A DNA stretch of 64,000 nucleotides, taken from NCBI RefSeq assembly GCF_900236475.1, contig NZ_LT963352.1, positions 7,783,001-7,847,000 on the forward strand, read 5' to 3'. The notes under the pieces were generated by a model that worked only from the letters and a program-made list of their open reading frames with translations, did no database searches and was not told the DNA's origin. Positions within the stretch are counted from its first letter, which is position 1. Every line of letters starts with the position of its first letter. Source of the DNA: Streptomyces chartreusis NRRL 3882 (GTDB taxonomy: Bacteria > Actinomycetota > Actinomycetes > Streptomycetales > Streptomycetaceae). Position numbers and translations under genes: made by a program. Below, piece by piece: positions 7,779 through 17,609 of this stretch.

Positions 7779-9767
7779 CTAGGCCCCGATCCTCGCGGCG
7801 ATGACCGGCGCCAGCCGGTCGGCGATCACCCGGTGTCCCCGGTCGTTGGGATGCACGGAGTCCGTCAGATCCCCCGAGCCCAGCCAGCCGGTCGTGTCGA
7901 CGAAGGAGACCCGCGCGTCCCCGCCGGCGACGGCGGCCTTCACAGCGGCCTCGGTCTGCGGCACGTACCGTCCGCGGAACGTCTCCAGCGCGAAGATCCA
8001 CGCCTGCGGATACGCCGCGCGGACCTTGCGCAGCAGGCTGCTGTACGCCGACTGGAACTGCGCGGAACTCACCCCGTGGCCCACGTCGTTGGTGCCGAGG
8101 TTGATGACGACCGCGTCGGCCCGGTAGCGGGAGAAGTTCCAGTCGGGCGTCGCGGCGTTCGGGTTGAGCTTGGTGAACTGCCGCTCAAGACCCACACAGC
8201 CGTCCGGCGCGGCCACCAGGCACGCCCCGCCCTGCGCGATCTGCGTGTGCTCGACGCCTAGCCGCTCCCCGATCAGCCAGCCGTACGCGGTACGGGCGTT
8301 CTGCGAGGACGTCGTGCCCACGGTGATCGAGTCGCCGACGAACTCGACCAGCTTCGCCGGGGCCGATGGTGCGAAGGTCGTCGCGCCGCTGTCCAGGACG
8401 AGGCCCTGGAAGACGGCGTCGCCCTTGTACGATCCGGCCACCACCTGGTAGTTGACCTGGAGCGTGTGGGCGCCGGAGGAGAGGGCCGACGGGGTCAGGT
8501 TCACCGTGCCCTTGACGTCGTCGTAGAACGTCACCGGCCCGTTGTCGATCCGCGCCCACAGATCGATCGTGCCCCGCTGCTTCAGCTTGACCGTCCTGCC
8601 GGTGAAGCCGACGCGGTAGTAGGCGCCCGCCCAGTACGGGGTGTAGGCGGTGGCGGAGCTGGTGGTGTCCCAGCGGCCGACGAACTTGATGCTCGGGTCG
8701 CCGGGCTGCCCGGGAGCCGCCGCCTTCACCGTCGCGCCGCTGCCGAGCCGGGCGCGGACGACCGGGGCCAGGCGCTCGGCGAACTTGGTGTGCCCCGCCT
8801 CGTTCGGGTGCCCGTTGCCGTCCTCGTAGTCGGTGCCGTCGGTGAGCCAGCCCGAGGTGTCGACGTAGTGCACCCGGGCGTCACCGGCGCTGTTGCGGGC
8901 GCTGACGGCGGCCCTGGTCTCGGTGACGTAGCGCTTCTTCAGCGTCTGCACCGCGAAGAGGTGCGCCGTGGGGTACTTCGCCCGCACGTCCCGCAGGAAC
9001 GCGGTGTACGCCGACTGGAAGGCGGCGCCGGACACGCCGTGCCCGATGTCGTTGGTGCCGAGGTTGATGACGACCGCGTCGGCCCGGTACCGGGAGAAGT
9101 CCCAGGCCGCGCCGCCGGTACTGGCCGTCTTGAAGAACTGCCCGCTCAGACCGGTGCACCCCGTCTGCGCGACCAGGCAGTACCCGGACCGGGCGATCTG
9201 CGTGTGCCGCATCCCCAGCCGTTCCCCGGTCTTCCAGGCGTACGAGTCCAGCGCCAGCCGGTCGGTCAGGGCCCCGGCGGTGATGGAGTCGCCGACGAAT
9301 TCCACCAGGCCGGTCGGGGCGCCGGCGGCGACGGTCCGCGCACCGGAGTCCAGGACCAGGCCCTGGAAGACGGTGTCACCGGAGCGGTAGGACAGGCGCA
9401 GGGTGTGGGTGCCGGGGGAGAGCGGCCGGGGAGTGAGGTTCACCGTGCCGCGCACACCGGCGTGGAAGACATCGGGGCCGCCGTCGATGCTGGCGTAGAA
9501 GTTGACCGCGTTCCTGGCCCTGACCTTCACCGTGGTGCCGGTGAAGTCGGTCTGGAGGTAGGCGCCGGTCCAGTGGGGCACGGCCGCGGTCCCGGAGGAG
9601 GTGTCCCAGCGACCGACGTACGCGATGTTGGGATCGGACACCGAGCCGTCCCCCGCCGCGGCCCGCGCGGGAGAGCCGCCCGCCAGGGACAGCAGGCAGG
9701 CGAGCAGCGCGGCGGTGACGAGAGCGGGCAGGGCGCGTCTGGGGGAGGGGTGGGGGGAGGTCTGCAC
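7779..9767 (-). CDS. Secreted esterase with two tandem CE2-like/SGNH units
   Basis: A 662-residue secreted protein with a Sec signal peptide (residues about 1-37, ending SPARAAA). Two homologous halves follow, about residues 46-345 and 355-662. Each has an N-terminal jelly-roll-like part beginning VGRWDT and an SGNH hydrolase part with FVGDSIT (nucleophile Ser), INLGTND (Asn) and HPN (His). The layout is that of carbohydrate esterase family 2 deacetylases, doubled in one chain. Both halves keep all catalytic blocks, so both may be active. The GTG start is preceded by GAAAGGGA. A perfect CebR-type operator lies 25-40 bases upstream, which suggests induction by cellulose or hemicellulose breakdown products. 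Confidence 0.85.
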   Translation of the reverse strand: MQTSPHPSPRRALPALVTAALLACLLSLAGGSPARAAAGDGSVSDPNIAYVGRWDTSSGTAAVPHWTGAYLQTDFTGTTVKVRARNAVNFYASIDGGPDVFHAGVRGTVNLTPRPLSPGTHTLRLSYRSGDTVFQGLVLDSGARTVAAGAPTGLVEFVGDSITAGALTDRLALDSYAWKTGERLGMRHTQIARSGYCLVAQTGCTGLSGQFFKTASTGGAAWDFSRYRADAVVINLGTNDIGHGVSGAAFQSAYTAFLRDVRAKYPTAHLFAVQTLKKRYVTETRAAVSARNSAGDARVHYVDTSGWLTDGTDYEDGNGHPNEAGHTKFAERLAPVVRARLGSGATVKAAAPGQPGDPSIKFVGRWDTTSSATAYTPYWAGAYYRVGFTGRTVKLKQRGTIDLWARIDNGPVTFYDDVKGTVNLTPSALSSGAHTLQVNYQVVAGSYKGDAVFQGLVLDSGATTFAPSAPAKLVEFVGDSITVGTTSSQNARTAYGWLIGERLGVEHTQIAQGGACLVAAPDGCVGLERQFTKLNPNAATPDWNFSRYRADAVVINLGTNDVGHGVSSAQFQSAYSSLLRKVRAAYPQAWIFALETFRGRYVPQTEAAVKAAVAGGDARVSFVDTTGWLGSGDLTDSVHPNDRGHRVIADRLAPVIAARIGA

Positions 9768-9791
9768 GGGGTCCCTTTCACGTGAGGGTGG

Positions 9792-9807
9792 ATGGGAGCG
9801 CTCCCAT
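9792..9807. promoter_or_regulatory. CebR-type LacI-family operator
   Basis: The perfect 16 bp palindrome ATGGGAGCGCTCCCAT contains TGGGAGCGCTCCCA. That is the 14 bp box known for CebR, the cello-oligosaccharide-responsive repressor of Streptomyces. It lies just upstream of the secreted esterase start. Confidence 0.8.
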
Positions 9808-9999
9808 GAGCAGCCTTTCGAGGGAAGCAGTGAAACGGTTCAACGTCAAGTGGTCTGCCGCGGACGGAAGTTGCGCGTCCCGGCCCCGCGCGGTCCGGTG
9901 GGACGGCGCACGGCCAGGTGGCGGGTCCCGAGGGCTTCCGTCGGGTGAATCTGCCGCCCGCGGGCGCCCGGGGACCCTCGGGCGCGGAACCCTCACAGG

Positions 10000-12900
10000 G
10001 TGAACGGTGGTACGCGTGCTTCCCAGGGTCCTGCTGCCCCGCGACATGAAGGAGGGCTGCCGCGGCTGCTCGGGCGGACGCTCCGCGACGGGCTCGGCGT
10101 GCGCCGCGCGCTGCACCGGCGCCGGCTGATGCGGCCGGGCTACGACCGGACCAGGACCTGGCGGGTCCGCAAGAGCGCCGGGTACGTGGCGCTGCTGGTG
10201 CTGACGTTCCTCGGCGCGCTGCTGCTGCTGTTCCTGGCCGTCACGGCCGTCATCACCATGGGGCAGGAGAAGGAGTTCGAGTCGCCCGTCCGGTGGGTCG
10301 ACGCCCAGTGCAAGCCGGACCAGTTCAGCTGCACGGTCCTCCAGTCCCTGTTCATGCCGTTCCTGACCCTCGCCCTGGCCACCGTCACCTACCTGTTCTT
10401 CCGGTTCAGCCACGTGCGCCGCGCCTATCTGCGGAAGGCACGCCAGGAGCCCCACGAACTCGTGGAGACCGCGGGCGGCATCTTCGGCCGGGTCGTGGGC
10501 CGCGACCAGCTCTGCTCCGTCCTCATGGAGGACCTGCGGGACCGCCGCTTCCGCCGTACGCACGTCGTCGTCGGCGGCATCGGCACCGGCAAGACGGCGC
10601 TGGTCGTGCTGCTGACGCAGCGGCTCGCGGAGCGCGGGGCGGTGCCGGTGCCGCTACGGCTGCGTGCCGCCGACCAGGACCTCGACTTCCGCGACCTGGC
10701 CTTCAAGCGCTTCTGCCGGGAGGTGCAGGGCAACATCCGCTCCGGCGCCGAGGCGGAGAAGGTGTGGCGGCGGCTGTGCCAGCAGGGGCGGATCGTGGTG
10801 CTCGCGGACGGTCTGGAGGAGGCGCTGACCGCCGAGGACCTGACGGAGGAACGCGACACCATCATCCGGCTGGCCATCCGCCGTGCCAACGAGGAGGGGC
10901 TGCCGCTGATCATCACCTCCCGGCCACACGACTCGCTGCGCGGCATGGAGGCGTCCCTCACCGAACTGGAGCCGCTGAGCGAGGAGGCCGCCCTCAGCTA
11001 CATCTCGTCCGGGGGCGCCGGGGAGGACCGGCAGCGGCTGGACTGGATCGTCGAGCGGGCCGGGATCGCGGAGGCCCCGACCTACCTTGAGATCGCCGCC
11101 GAACTGCACGAGCAGGGACTGCTGGAGCGGGCCCTCGCCGGCTCCGCGGAGGAGGAGGCCGTCGAGACGCGGGGCGGCGACCGGGCGTCCCTGAGGTTCC
11201 ACCTGTTCGAGACCTGGCTCAGCGCCCTCATCAGCGGCCGTTTCGGGGCGGATCTGCCGCTCTCCCCGGAGGAGCGCCGCTCGGTCGTCCACTACCTGTC
11301 CGCGCTGGCGTGCGTGGGACTCGCCCTCGACACCTCCGAGGTGCGGTTCGTCGACGTCGTCGACGAACAGGACCCGGCCCGCTCCCGCTTCCCCGAGATC
11401 GTCCGGGAACTGGCCCGCAGGGTCGGCGACAGCGGCATCGACCTCCGGCTCGCCGCCCACTGGGGCGCCCGGATGGACCTGGTCGAGCTCGGCGGCGACC
11501 GCGTCCGCTTCCAGCACAGCGTGATCCAGGCCCAGTTGGGGGCCCGGTTCCTGAACGCGGTGATCCACCCGGACGTCCCGGCACAGCCGACGGAGGGCTC
11601 CTACTTCCCGGCGGCCCTGCGTGAACCGGGCCGGGAGCTGCTGATCGCCATGGTGCTGCACTCCCGGCTGCCCGACGGCGCGTGCGTCCATGAGGAGCCG
11701 GGCGCGGTGGGCTCCGACGGGAGAGTGTGGTGCCCGGTGAGCGCCGCGCGGGATCTGCTGATGGAGGCCGCCTACCAGGCACAGACGGTCAGGAACACCG
11801 GACCCGACAACGACGACAAGCACCAGGTACGGCCCCTCTTCGGCCGCACCCTGCACAGCAAGGCCCTGGAGCTGTACGCGGCCGCCCTGGAGATCGACAG
11901 CGTCGACGCCCAGCCGGAGCAGCACCTCATCGCCATGCGGCTGTGCACGTCCTGGCCGGATCTGAGGGCCCGCGACCCGCACACCCTGGGCACCGCGAAG
12001 GCCCTGCTCGTGGCCCGGTTCGGGGAGGCCATGCGCGGTGTCGCCCAGCGGCAGACCCTCCGGCCCGCCTATCTGGAGATGTTCGAGATCGCACGCCTGG
12101 AACCCTCCTACCCGGTCCGGCTCGCCATCGCTCAGGAGATCGGCGCCGGCGGGGACCTCGCCTTCGCCGCGCTCCAGCCGAGGCTGCGCGGGCCGCAGCT
12201 GGTCGAGGGCCTGCGGGTCGAGCGGGAGCCCGACTGGCGGGAGAAGCTGTGGGACGGGCAGCAGCCGGAACTGGTGGGGGAGCGGGAGACCAGACTGCGC
12301 CGACAGGGCGAGGGCCAGGTCGCGCGCATGAAGAGGGAACTGAAGGAGCGTGAGGACGAGCGGCGCCAGGAGCGCCGGCGGGAACGCGAGGACCGCGAGG
12401 CCGAGGAACGGCAGTGGCGGGACAACACTCTGTGCGCCTGGCTGATCCCGCTGCTGGTCGGTTCGGTCACCACCCACCGGCACCAGGACACCCCGTACGC
12501 GTTCCTGGAGAGCTGGGTGCGGCGCGTCGGAGTCCCGGTGGACGGTCTCGACGGGCCCGCTGGAGTCGACCTCAACGTGGAGGTGGCGCTGGCCCAGGGC
12601 TTCAAGTTCGCGGCGAACCGCCGGCACCGCCATCCGCACGCCCGGCCCGAGGCCCGCGAGTACCTGAGCGAGCAGGCGTGGGACATGCTCAAGCGCACCC
12701 GCTTCTGGTTCACCCGCCTCACGCTGCTGCACGCGCTGACCCTGTGGGACCTGCCCGACGGCAACGCCGCCGGACGCCCGTCACGCGGACACGGCTCCGA
12801 CCCCGCCCAGCAGGTCCGTCAGTGGCTGGCCCGGCCGGACGGCGAACCGGAGCACCCGTTCGTGACCGCGGCCGGGAAACTCTGCGTCTGGGCCCTGGAG

Positions 12901-13458
12901 ACGCGCCAGCCCGAACGGTTCCTGTGGATCGACGAGTCGGGCGTCGCCGCGCACGTCGGTTCCCAGACGTCCCACGGCGAGGCACGCAAGCACAACCTGT
13001 GGATCCCGCCCTCCACGGGCTGGAGCGCCCTGCACCCGACCGCGCAGCAACTCCTCGCCGACGTGCTGCTGCTCCTCAACCTGGCCGAACGGGGAGACTG
13101 GCCCACCGACCGCATCCGGCGCCTCCAGCACACCGCCCGGCCCGACCTGCCGCCCTGCCTCACCCTGGACCGCACCCCGCTCGACCCGGGCCGCACCACC
13201 GTCCGCACGGCCTCCTCCCAGGCGGGCTCCAACTGCCGCGACGACTGCGCCTTCGAGCTGTGCCCGTACCCGCCCAAGGGTCTCGACGGCCACCGGGTGG
13301 AACTCGGCGAGGCCTTCTGCCGCGCCCAGTCCACCCTCCTGTCCCGCTCCCCGTTCCGCCCCAAGGCCGCCTGGCAGCGCCGCACGAACCTCACGGAGCT
13401 GCGGAGGTTCTGGGAGTCGATGGGGCACCGGGCGCAGCACAACGCGAAGGTGCGGTGA
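10000..13458 (+). CDS. Membrane-anchored NACHT/STAND-type NTPase
   Basis: A 1,152-residue protein with two N-terminal membrane helices (about 62-87 and 118-134) and then an NTPase module. Walker A GGIGTGKT is at 192-199, Walker B VVLADGLEE at about 266-274, and ITSRP, typical of NACHT/STAND proteins, is near 306. The middle is helical. A very charged Arg/Glu segment at about 770-808 is probably a coiled coil. The C-terminal 340 residues match no family I recognise and contain a Cys-bearing stretch (NCRDDCAFELCPYP). GTG 10000 has only a weak ribosome site; in-frame ATG 10129 is the alternative. STAND proteins commonly act as signal or defence switches. The trigger and output here are unknown. 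Confidence 0.75.
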   Translation: MNGGTRASQGPAAPRHEGGLPRLLGRTLRDGLGVRRALHRRRLMRPGYDRTRTWRVRKSAGYVALLVLTFLGALLLLFLAVTAVITMGQEKEFESPVRWVDAQCKPDQFSCTVLQSLFMPFLTLALATVTYLFFRFSHVRRAYLRKARQEPHELVETAGGIFGRVVGRDQLCSVLMEDLRDRRFRRTHVVVGGIGTGKTALVVLLTQRLAERGAVPVPLRLRAADQDLDFRDLAFKRFCREVQGNIRSGAEAEKVWRRLCQQGRIVVLADGLEEALTAEDLTEERDTIIRLAIRRANEEGLPLIITSRPHDSLRGMEASLTELEPLSEEAALSYISSGGAGEDRQRLDWIVERAGIAEAPTYLEIAAELHEQGLLERALAGSAEEEAVETRGGDRASLRFHLFETWLSALISGRFGADLPLSPEERRSVVHYLSALACVGLALDTSEVRFVDVVDEQDPARSRFPEIVRELARRVGDSGIDLRLAAHWGARMDLVELGGDRVRFQHSVIQAQLGARFLNAVIHPDVPAQPTEGSYFPAALREPGRELLIAMVLHSRLPDGACVHEEPGAVGSDGRVWCPVSAARDLLMEAAYQAQTVRNTGPDNDDKHQVRPLFGRTLHSKALELYAAALEIDSVDAQPEQHLIAMRLCTSWPDLRARDPHTLGTAKALLVARFGEAMRGVAQRQTLRPAYLEMFEIARLEPSYPVRLAIAQEIGAGGDLAFAALQPRLRGPQLVEGLRVEREPDWREKLWDGQQPELVGERETRLRRQGEGQVARMKRELKEREDERRQERRREREDREAEERQWRDNTLCAWLIPLLVGSVTTHRHQDTPYAFLESWVRRVGVPVDGLDGPAGVDLNVEVALAQGFKFAANRRHRHPHARPEAREYLSEQAWDMLKRTRFWFTRLTLLHALTLWDLPDGNAAGRPSRGHGSDPAQQVRQWLARPDGEPEHPFVTAAGKLCVWALETRQPERFLWIDESGVAAHVGSQTSHGEARKHNLWIPPSTGWSALHPTAQQLLADVLLLLNLAERGDWPTDRIRRLQHTARPDLPPCLTLDRTPLDPGRTTVRTASSQAGSNCRDDCAFELCPYPPKGLDGHRVELGEAFCRAQSTLLSRSPFRPKAAWQRRTNLTELRRFWESMGHRAQHNAKVR

Positions 13459-13466
13459 GCGAACCG

Positions 13467-13485
13467 GCGGCCGGAGTCCGGCTGC
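13467..13485. terminator. Short hairpin between convergent genes
   Basis: An 8 bp inverted repeat GCGGCCGG / CCGGCTGC (one G-T pair) with a 3 base loop. It sits in the 26 base gap between the NTPase stop and the LAL regulator stop. The position suits a shared terminator, but the stem is short. Confidence 0.4.
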
Positions 13486-16394
13486 TACCGCTCGTGCCGG
13501 GAGCGGTTCGACAGGGCGTCGGCGAGGCCGGACGCGTCCGTGCCGAGTTTCCGGTACACGGAGGACAGCAGTTGCCGTACGCCCTGCTCGGTGACCCGCA
13601 GGTCCTTCGCGACCACCGGTGCCGGGTGGCCCATGGCCGTCATCTCGGCGGCCCTGCGCTCCGGGCCCGTCAGCATGTCCGTCTGCGCGTAGCGCAGGGG
13701 CAGCGGGCGCAGCCCCGCGGCGGAGAGCTCCCGCCTGGCCCGCGCTGCCAGGCCCTCGGCGCCGCAGTGGACCGCGACTTCCAGACCCTGGTAGAGCCGG
13801 TCGGCGGCGTCGTGCACACGGCCGTTGCGGGCCAGCGCGGCGCCCAGGCCGATCAGGGCACGGGCCAGCTGGTACGCGGCGGGCGACTGCTCCAGCTGGT
13901 CGACGGCCTGCGCGTGCAGATCGACCGCCGCCTCCCCGCCCGTCACCTCCGCCTGGACGTGCAGGGCCTGGCCGATCGCGGAGGCCGCGCCGAAGTCCCG
14001 GGCCCGCTTGACGGCGTCCTGGGCATGGCGGACCGCCTCGTCAGGGTCGGTGCGGGCGAGTGCCGAGGCCAGTCCCAGCTGCCAGGGACACCACGCGGGG
14101 TTGCGCCAGTCCCGCCCGTCCAGCCACTCCCCGACCTTGGACAACAGTCGTGCCGCCTGCGCGAGCCGCCCCTCCGCCAGGAGCAGTTCGGCGTACACCG
14201 TGCGGGGATCGGGGAAGATGACGGCGTTGGGGACCACGTCGCCGTAGTGGTAGCTGTCGGCGAGCCGGCGCGCGTCACCGGTCAGTCCACGGGCCAGCAG
14301 CGTCTTGATGAGAATGCCGATGGCGAACCACTGGGCGGGCACCGCTCCTTCGACGCGCTCGGCGGTGTGCAGCCCGGCCCGGACGAGTTCTTCCGCCTCG
14401 GGCAGGCAGCCACGGCGGTAGCGGATGTAACCCAGGAGCGTCTGGCCCTGCGCCAGATGCGAGCCTCGCCACCCCATGTGCTCGCACTCGGCCATGCCTT
14501 CGGCGAAGAGTTCCTCGCCCCGCCGTGGCTGGTCGCAGTACATGAACAGCAGGGCGACGGCGGCGGGCACCTCGAAGCCGCGGTTCTCGTCGGTCCAGCT
14601 CATCCCGCCGCGGAGGGCCTCCTCGGCATACCCGAGGGCGGTCCGCCGCGGCTCGCCGCGCACGAGGGCGTCCCACGCCCGCAGACCGAGGATGTAGCGC
14701 TCCTCCAGGCCCCGGCCGGGCAGCTTCTCCGCCAGCCGCGCCAGCCGGCGCGAGCGGGCGGACGAGTCGGGCTCGTCGGCGCGGAACGCGCTCCATACGA
14801 AGTGATCGGCCTGCATGCGCAGTTTGACGCGTGCATTGGTGGCGCGCCGCGCCTCGTCGGCGGCCACGGTCGCGGCCTCGGTCAGCCGGTCGGTGTGGGC
14901 CAGCGCCTGGGTCAGCCGGTAGACGATGGAGGCGCGCAGGTCGGGGTCGATTCCCGGCTCCGCCAGTGCCTCCCGGAGGTGGTTGACCGTGGCCGTGGGT
15001 TCGATCAGGAAGGTCGAGCAGGCCAGCTCGTGGAGAAGGGCGGCGCGGTCCTCGGCAGGGGGCGGTTCCCGCAGCGCTCGGGTCAGCACGCGCCGGGCGG
15101 CCTCCGGTGCCCCGGCGCGGAGGTACTCACGGGCGGCGGCGCGCAGGCACGCGACCGCCTCGGGCCGGCCGTCGCAGGGGACCTCCAGCAGGTGCCGGGC
15201 GGCGACGGTGGGGTCGGCCCCGACCGTCTGGGCGGCATGGGCGGCCGCGTTGTGCATGCCGACCCGCAGGCCCGGAGGGATGTCGCGGTAGATCGTCGTG
15301 GCGATCTGCGGGTGGACGAACTCCAGGCCGCCCGCGGGCTCGTCGACGTCCGCGAGGATGCGGCGGGCGCGCAGCTTCTCGGCCGCCTCGACGGCCTCCT
15401 CGCTGCCGACCACCGCGAGGTGGGCGGCAGCCTCCGGTGAGAACGGCCCACCCAGGACGGCGCCGGCCCAGGCGAAGCGGACGGTGCCCGGGCCCAGCCG
15501 TTTGAGGCGCTCGATCAGGCCGGGGCCCTTGACCGCAGCGGCGAGGTCCCGCATCACCGGCAACTCGTCCCGGGTGCCCCTGACCTTCCGTTCACGGAGC
15601 CTGATGGCCAGTTCGACGGCATCGAAGGGGCTCCCGCCGGTGACCGTCCAGCACTCGCCGCAGAACGCGTCCTCGGCTTCCTCACCCACTTCGTCCCTGA
15701 TGATCCGCGCCACGCCCGCCTCGCCGAGCGGAGACAGCACGTGCGGGCGCTGCTCGTGGCGTTCGACGAGCGTACGGAAAGAGGTCGCGTCGGACGGGAG
15801 TTCGTCGGGCCGGTAGCCGACGACGATCAGCAGCGGGAGGTTCGCGACCCGGGGCGCGAAGGAGGCGAGCCAGTCCAGGGATTCGCCATCGGCCCAGTGC
15901 AGGTCGTCCAGGAGCAGAACGACAGGCGAGTTCAACATCGTCAGGCGCGTCATGACCCAGTCGAGGCCGTCGCGCACTCCGGTCGGGTCCGGCATCCGGG
16001 CGGGGTCCGTCGCCTCGAGACCGAGCGCCGCGCCGACGATGTCGTACCAGCTGCCCAGGAAATCCCGGCGCTCCGTCTCGCCCATCCTGGCCAGGGCGGG
16101 CTGCATGGCCTGGCGGACGACGCGGAAGGCCATCCCCCGCTCGTTCTCGCCGCCCTTGCCCGAGAACACCGTGAACCCGAGCGCGGCGGCGCGGGCGCGC
16201 ACCGCCGCGATGAGTGTCGTCTTGCCCAGCCCGGCCTCACCGGTGAAGGCGAGGAACCCGCCGCGCGGTACCCGGGGAACGCCGTCGACGGTGTCACGCA
16301 GCCGCGCCAACGCGTCGTCGGCGGCCTGGAGTTCCTCGTCGCGTTCCAGCAGAGGCCGTTGTTCGTTGATCGATTGCCGCAGCCCGTGGGCCAT
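13485..16394 (-). CDS. LuxR-family regulator of the LAL type (ATPase plus HTH)
   Basis: A 969-residue large ATP-binding LuxR regulator. The AAA-like N-terminus has Walker A GEAGLGKTT (about residue 54) and Walker B VVLLLDDLHWAD (about 160). A long helical TPR-like middle follows, and a LuxR-type helix-turn-helix is at the C-terminus (LTGPERRAAEM to VRQLLSSVYRKLG). LALs are often pathway-specific activators of antibiotic clusters. ATG 16394 (MAHGLRQ) gives the usual N-terminus just before LLERDEEL and has AGGAAG upstream. The frame stays open to GTG 16571, so a 59-residue extension is possible. It sits directly downstream of the terpene cyclase and P450 genes on the same strand and may control them; the target is inferred. 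Confidence 0.88.
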   Translation of the reverse strand: MAHGLRQSINEQRPLLERDEELQAADDALARLRDTVDGVPRVPRGGFLAFTGEAGLGKTTLIAAVRARAAALGFTVFSGKGGENERGMAFRVVRQAMQPALARMGETERRDFLGSWYDIVGAALGLEATDPARMPDPTGVRDGLDWVMTRLTMLNSPVVLLLDDLHWADGESLDWLASFAPRVANLPLLIVVGYRPDELPSDATSFRTLVERHEQRPHVLSPLGEAGVARIIRDEVGEEAEDAFCGECWTVTGGSPFDAVELAIRLRERKVRGTRDELPVMRDLAAAVKGPGLIERLKRLGPGTVRFAWAGAVLGGPFSPEAAAHLAVVGSEEAVEAAEKLRARRILADVDEPAGGLEFVHPQIATTIYRDIPPGLRVGMHNAAAHAAQTVGADPTVAARHLLEVPCDGRPEAVACLRAAAREYLRAGAPEAARRVLTRALREPPPAEDRAALLHELACSTFLIEPTATVNHLREALAEPGIDPDLRASIVYRLTQALAHTDRLTEAATVAADEARRATNARVKLRMQADHFVWSAFRADEPDSSARSRRLARLAEKLPGRGLEERYILGLRAWDALVRGEPRRTALGYAEEALRGGMSWTDENRGFEVPAAVALLFMYCDQPRRGEELFAEGMAECEHMGWRGSHLAQGQTLLGYIRYRRGCLPEAEELVRAGLHTAERVEGAVPAQWFAIGILIKTLLARGLTGDARRLADSYHYGDVVPNAVIFPDPRTVYAELLLAEGRLAQAARLLSKVGEWLDGRDWRNPAWCPWQLGLASALARTDPDEAVRHAQDAVKRARDFGAASAIGQALHVQAEVTGGEAAVDLHAQAVDQLEQSPAAYQLARALIGLGAALARNGRVHDAADRLYQGLEVAVHCGAEGLAARARRELSAAGLRPLPLRYAQTDMLTGPERRAAEMTAMGHPAPVVAKDLRVTEQGVRQLLSSVYRKLGTDASGLADALSNRSRHER

Positions 16395-16601
16395 GTGGTC
16401 CACCGCTTCCTGTCGTTGCTCCCCGCCGGACGGGGCGAGCGTACGCCCTCGTGCACGCCCCTTGGCCGGGTCGGAAGCAGAGGTCGACAGGGAGGGTGAA
16501 TTTCCCGCGGGAGCGGTTGTGGTCTCCGCCTTTCGGGTAGTCTGCTGCGTTTCCGCGCCTGTCGGGAACACCGTGGTGGAAACGGTCGGTCGGGCAGCGG
16601 A

Positions 16602-17609
16602 TCAGGGCACCGAGGGTGCCGCCATCGCGTCCGCGTACCGCGGCACGGTGCGGGACCAGTAGTAGCAACCGCGGATCCAGCCGGCCATGCCCTCCACGTA
16701 GCCGACTCCGGAGGGGGTCAACTCCGGCCTGAGCTCACCGTAGAGCTCCTCGAACTCGCGGATCGTGCTGTTGATGTGCCAGGTGGCCAGCGTGACGGCC
16801 ACGGGCAGGGTGCACCGGTGTGAGCGCTGGTAGGCGAGGGCCAGGTTGATCACGCCGCCCGCACGCTGTTCCTTCACCGCGGAGAAGAGGTCGGGTATCC
16901 ACACCGCCGCGTCGGCCGACAGCCGGCTCAGGCGTCGCATGACGGGGTGATGGATCTCCTTTGGGGTCAGTTCGCACGGCTGCGCGGCCTCGCACAGCGG
17001 GTAGAACGGCTCGACGCCCGCGATGAGGGAGCGTATGGACCGGCACAGTCCGCTTCCCACCGGGACGGCGTCGGTTTGGGCCACCGCTTCGTACAGCAGG
17101 CCGTGCACGTACTCCCGGCTGTTCCAGGCCCATCGTGCGGCCTGAGCGGGTGTGCACCGCTCCCGTACCTGTCGATGGAGGTCGGCCAGGGCCGCCCCGA
17201 GCGGGGTGGTGGGCGGTTGGCCGTCCCGCAGGATCGCGATGCTCTCGCACAGCATGGGCAGCAGCCGGCCCGGCGTGTGCCGGCCGACGTCCTCCGCGCG
17301 GTCGTCGAAGATGAACTGGTAGGCGATCTGGTCGGCCATGATCTGGAGGAGCCCCGGATCCATGGTCGGGCTGTTGCAGGCCGCGAGTTCGGCGGGGCGC
17401 GTACGGGAGATCATGGCCGCCACCGCCGGGTCGTCGGTCAGCCCCCAGGTGCTCAGCCATTCGTCGACGCCCGCCGCCGCTTCGGACGCGTGGGGGTTGC
17501 GCTGGAAGGGGAAGGGCATGTAGAGATTCGCGTCGATCAGTTCCCTCAGATCGACGACCGGGATTCCGTCCTGTGCGGCGAGCGTGATTTCCTCATGCGT
17601 CGCGGACAT
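16602..17609 (-). CDS. Class I terpene cyclase with altered NSE motif
   Basis: A 335-residue bacterial terpene synthase. The Asp-rich motif is FDDRAED (D102, D103, E106). The C-terminal Arg-Tyr pair (VPRYAD) that senses diphosphate is present. The second metal motif aligns as PDLFSAVKE at residues 239-247, so Ser243 and Glu247 are kept but the first Asn is replaced by Pro. The next stretch (GGVINLALAYQ) matches the normal family context, so the alignment is firm. The product, probably a sesquiterpene by size, cannot be predicted. ATG 17609 follows a GGCAGGTGG site; GTG 17618 is an alternative. The start lies 17 bases inside the end of the P450 gene, so the two are coupled. Confidence 0.85.
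   Translation of the reverse strand: MSATHEEITLAAQDGIPVVDLRELIDANLYMPFPFQRNPHASEAAAGVDEWLSTWGLTDDPAVAAMISRTRPAELAACNSPTMDPGLLQIMADQIAYQFIFDDRAEDVGRHTPGRLLPMLCESIAILRDGQPPTTPLGAALADLHRQVRERCTPAQAARWAWNSREYVHGLLYEAVAQTDAVPVGSGLCRSIRSLIAGVEPFYPLCEAAQPCELTPKEIHHPVMRRLSRLSADAAVWIPDLFSAVKEQRAGGVINLALAYQRSHRCTLPVAVTLATWHINSTIREFEELYGELRPELTPSGVGYVEGMAGWIRGCYYWSRTVPRYADAMAAPSVP

Noticed and set aside
13485..16394. LAL regulator as controller of the PKS cluster
   Set aside because: It lies 13 kb or more away behind the terpene pair, with unrelated genes in between; association with the terpene genes is simpler, though not excluded.
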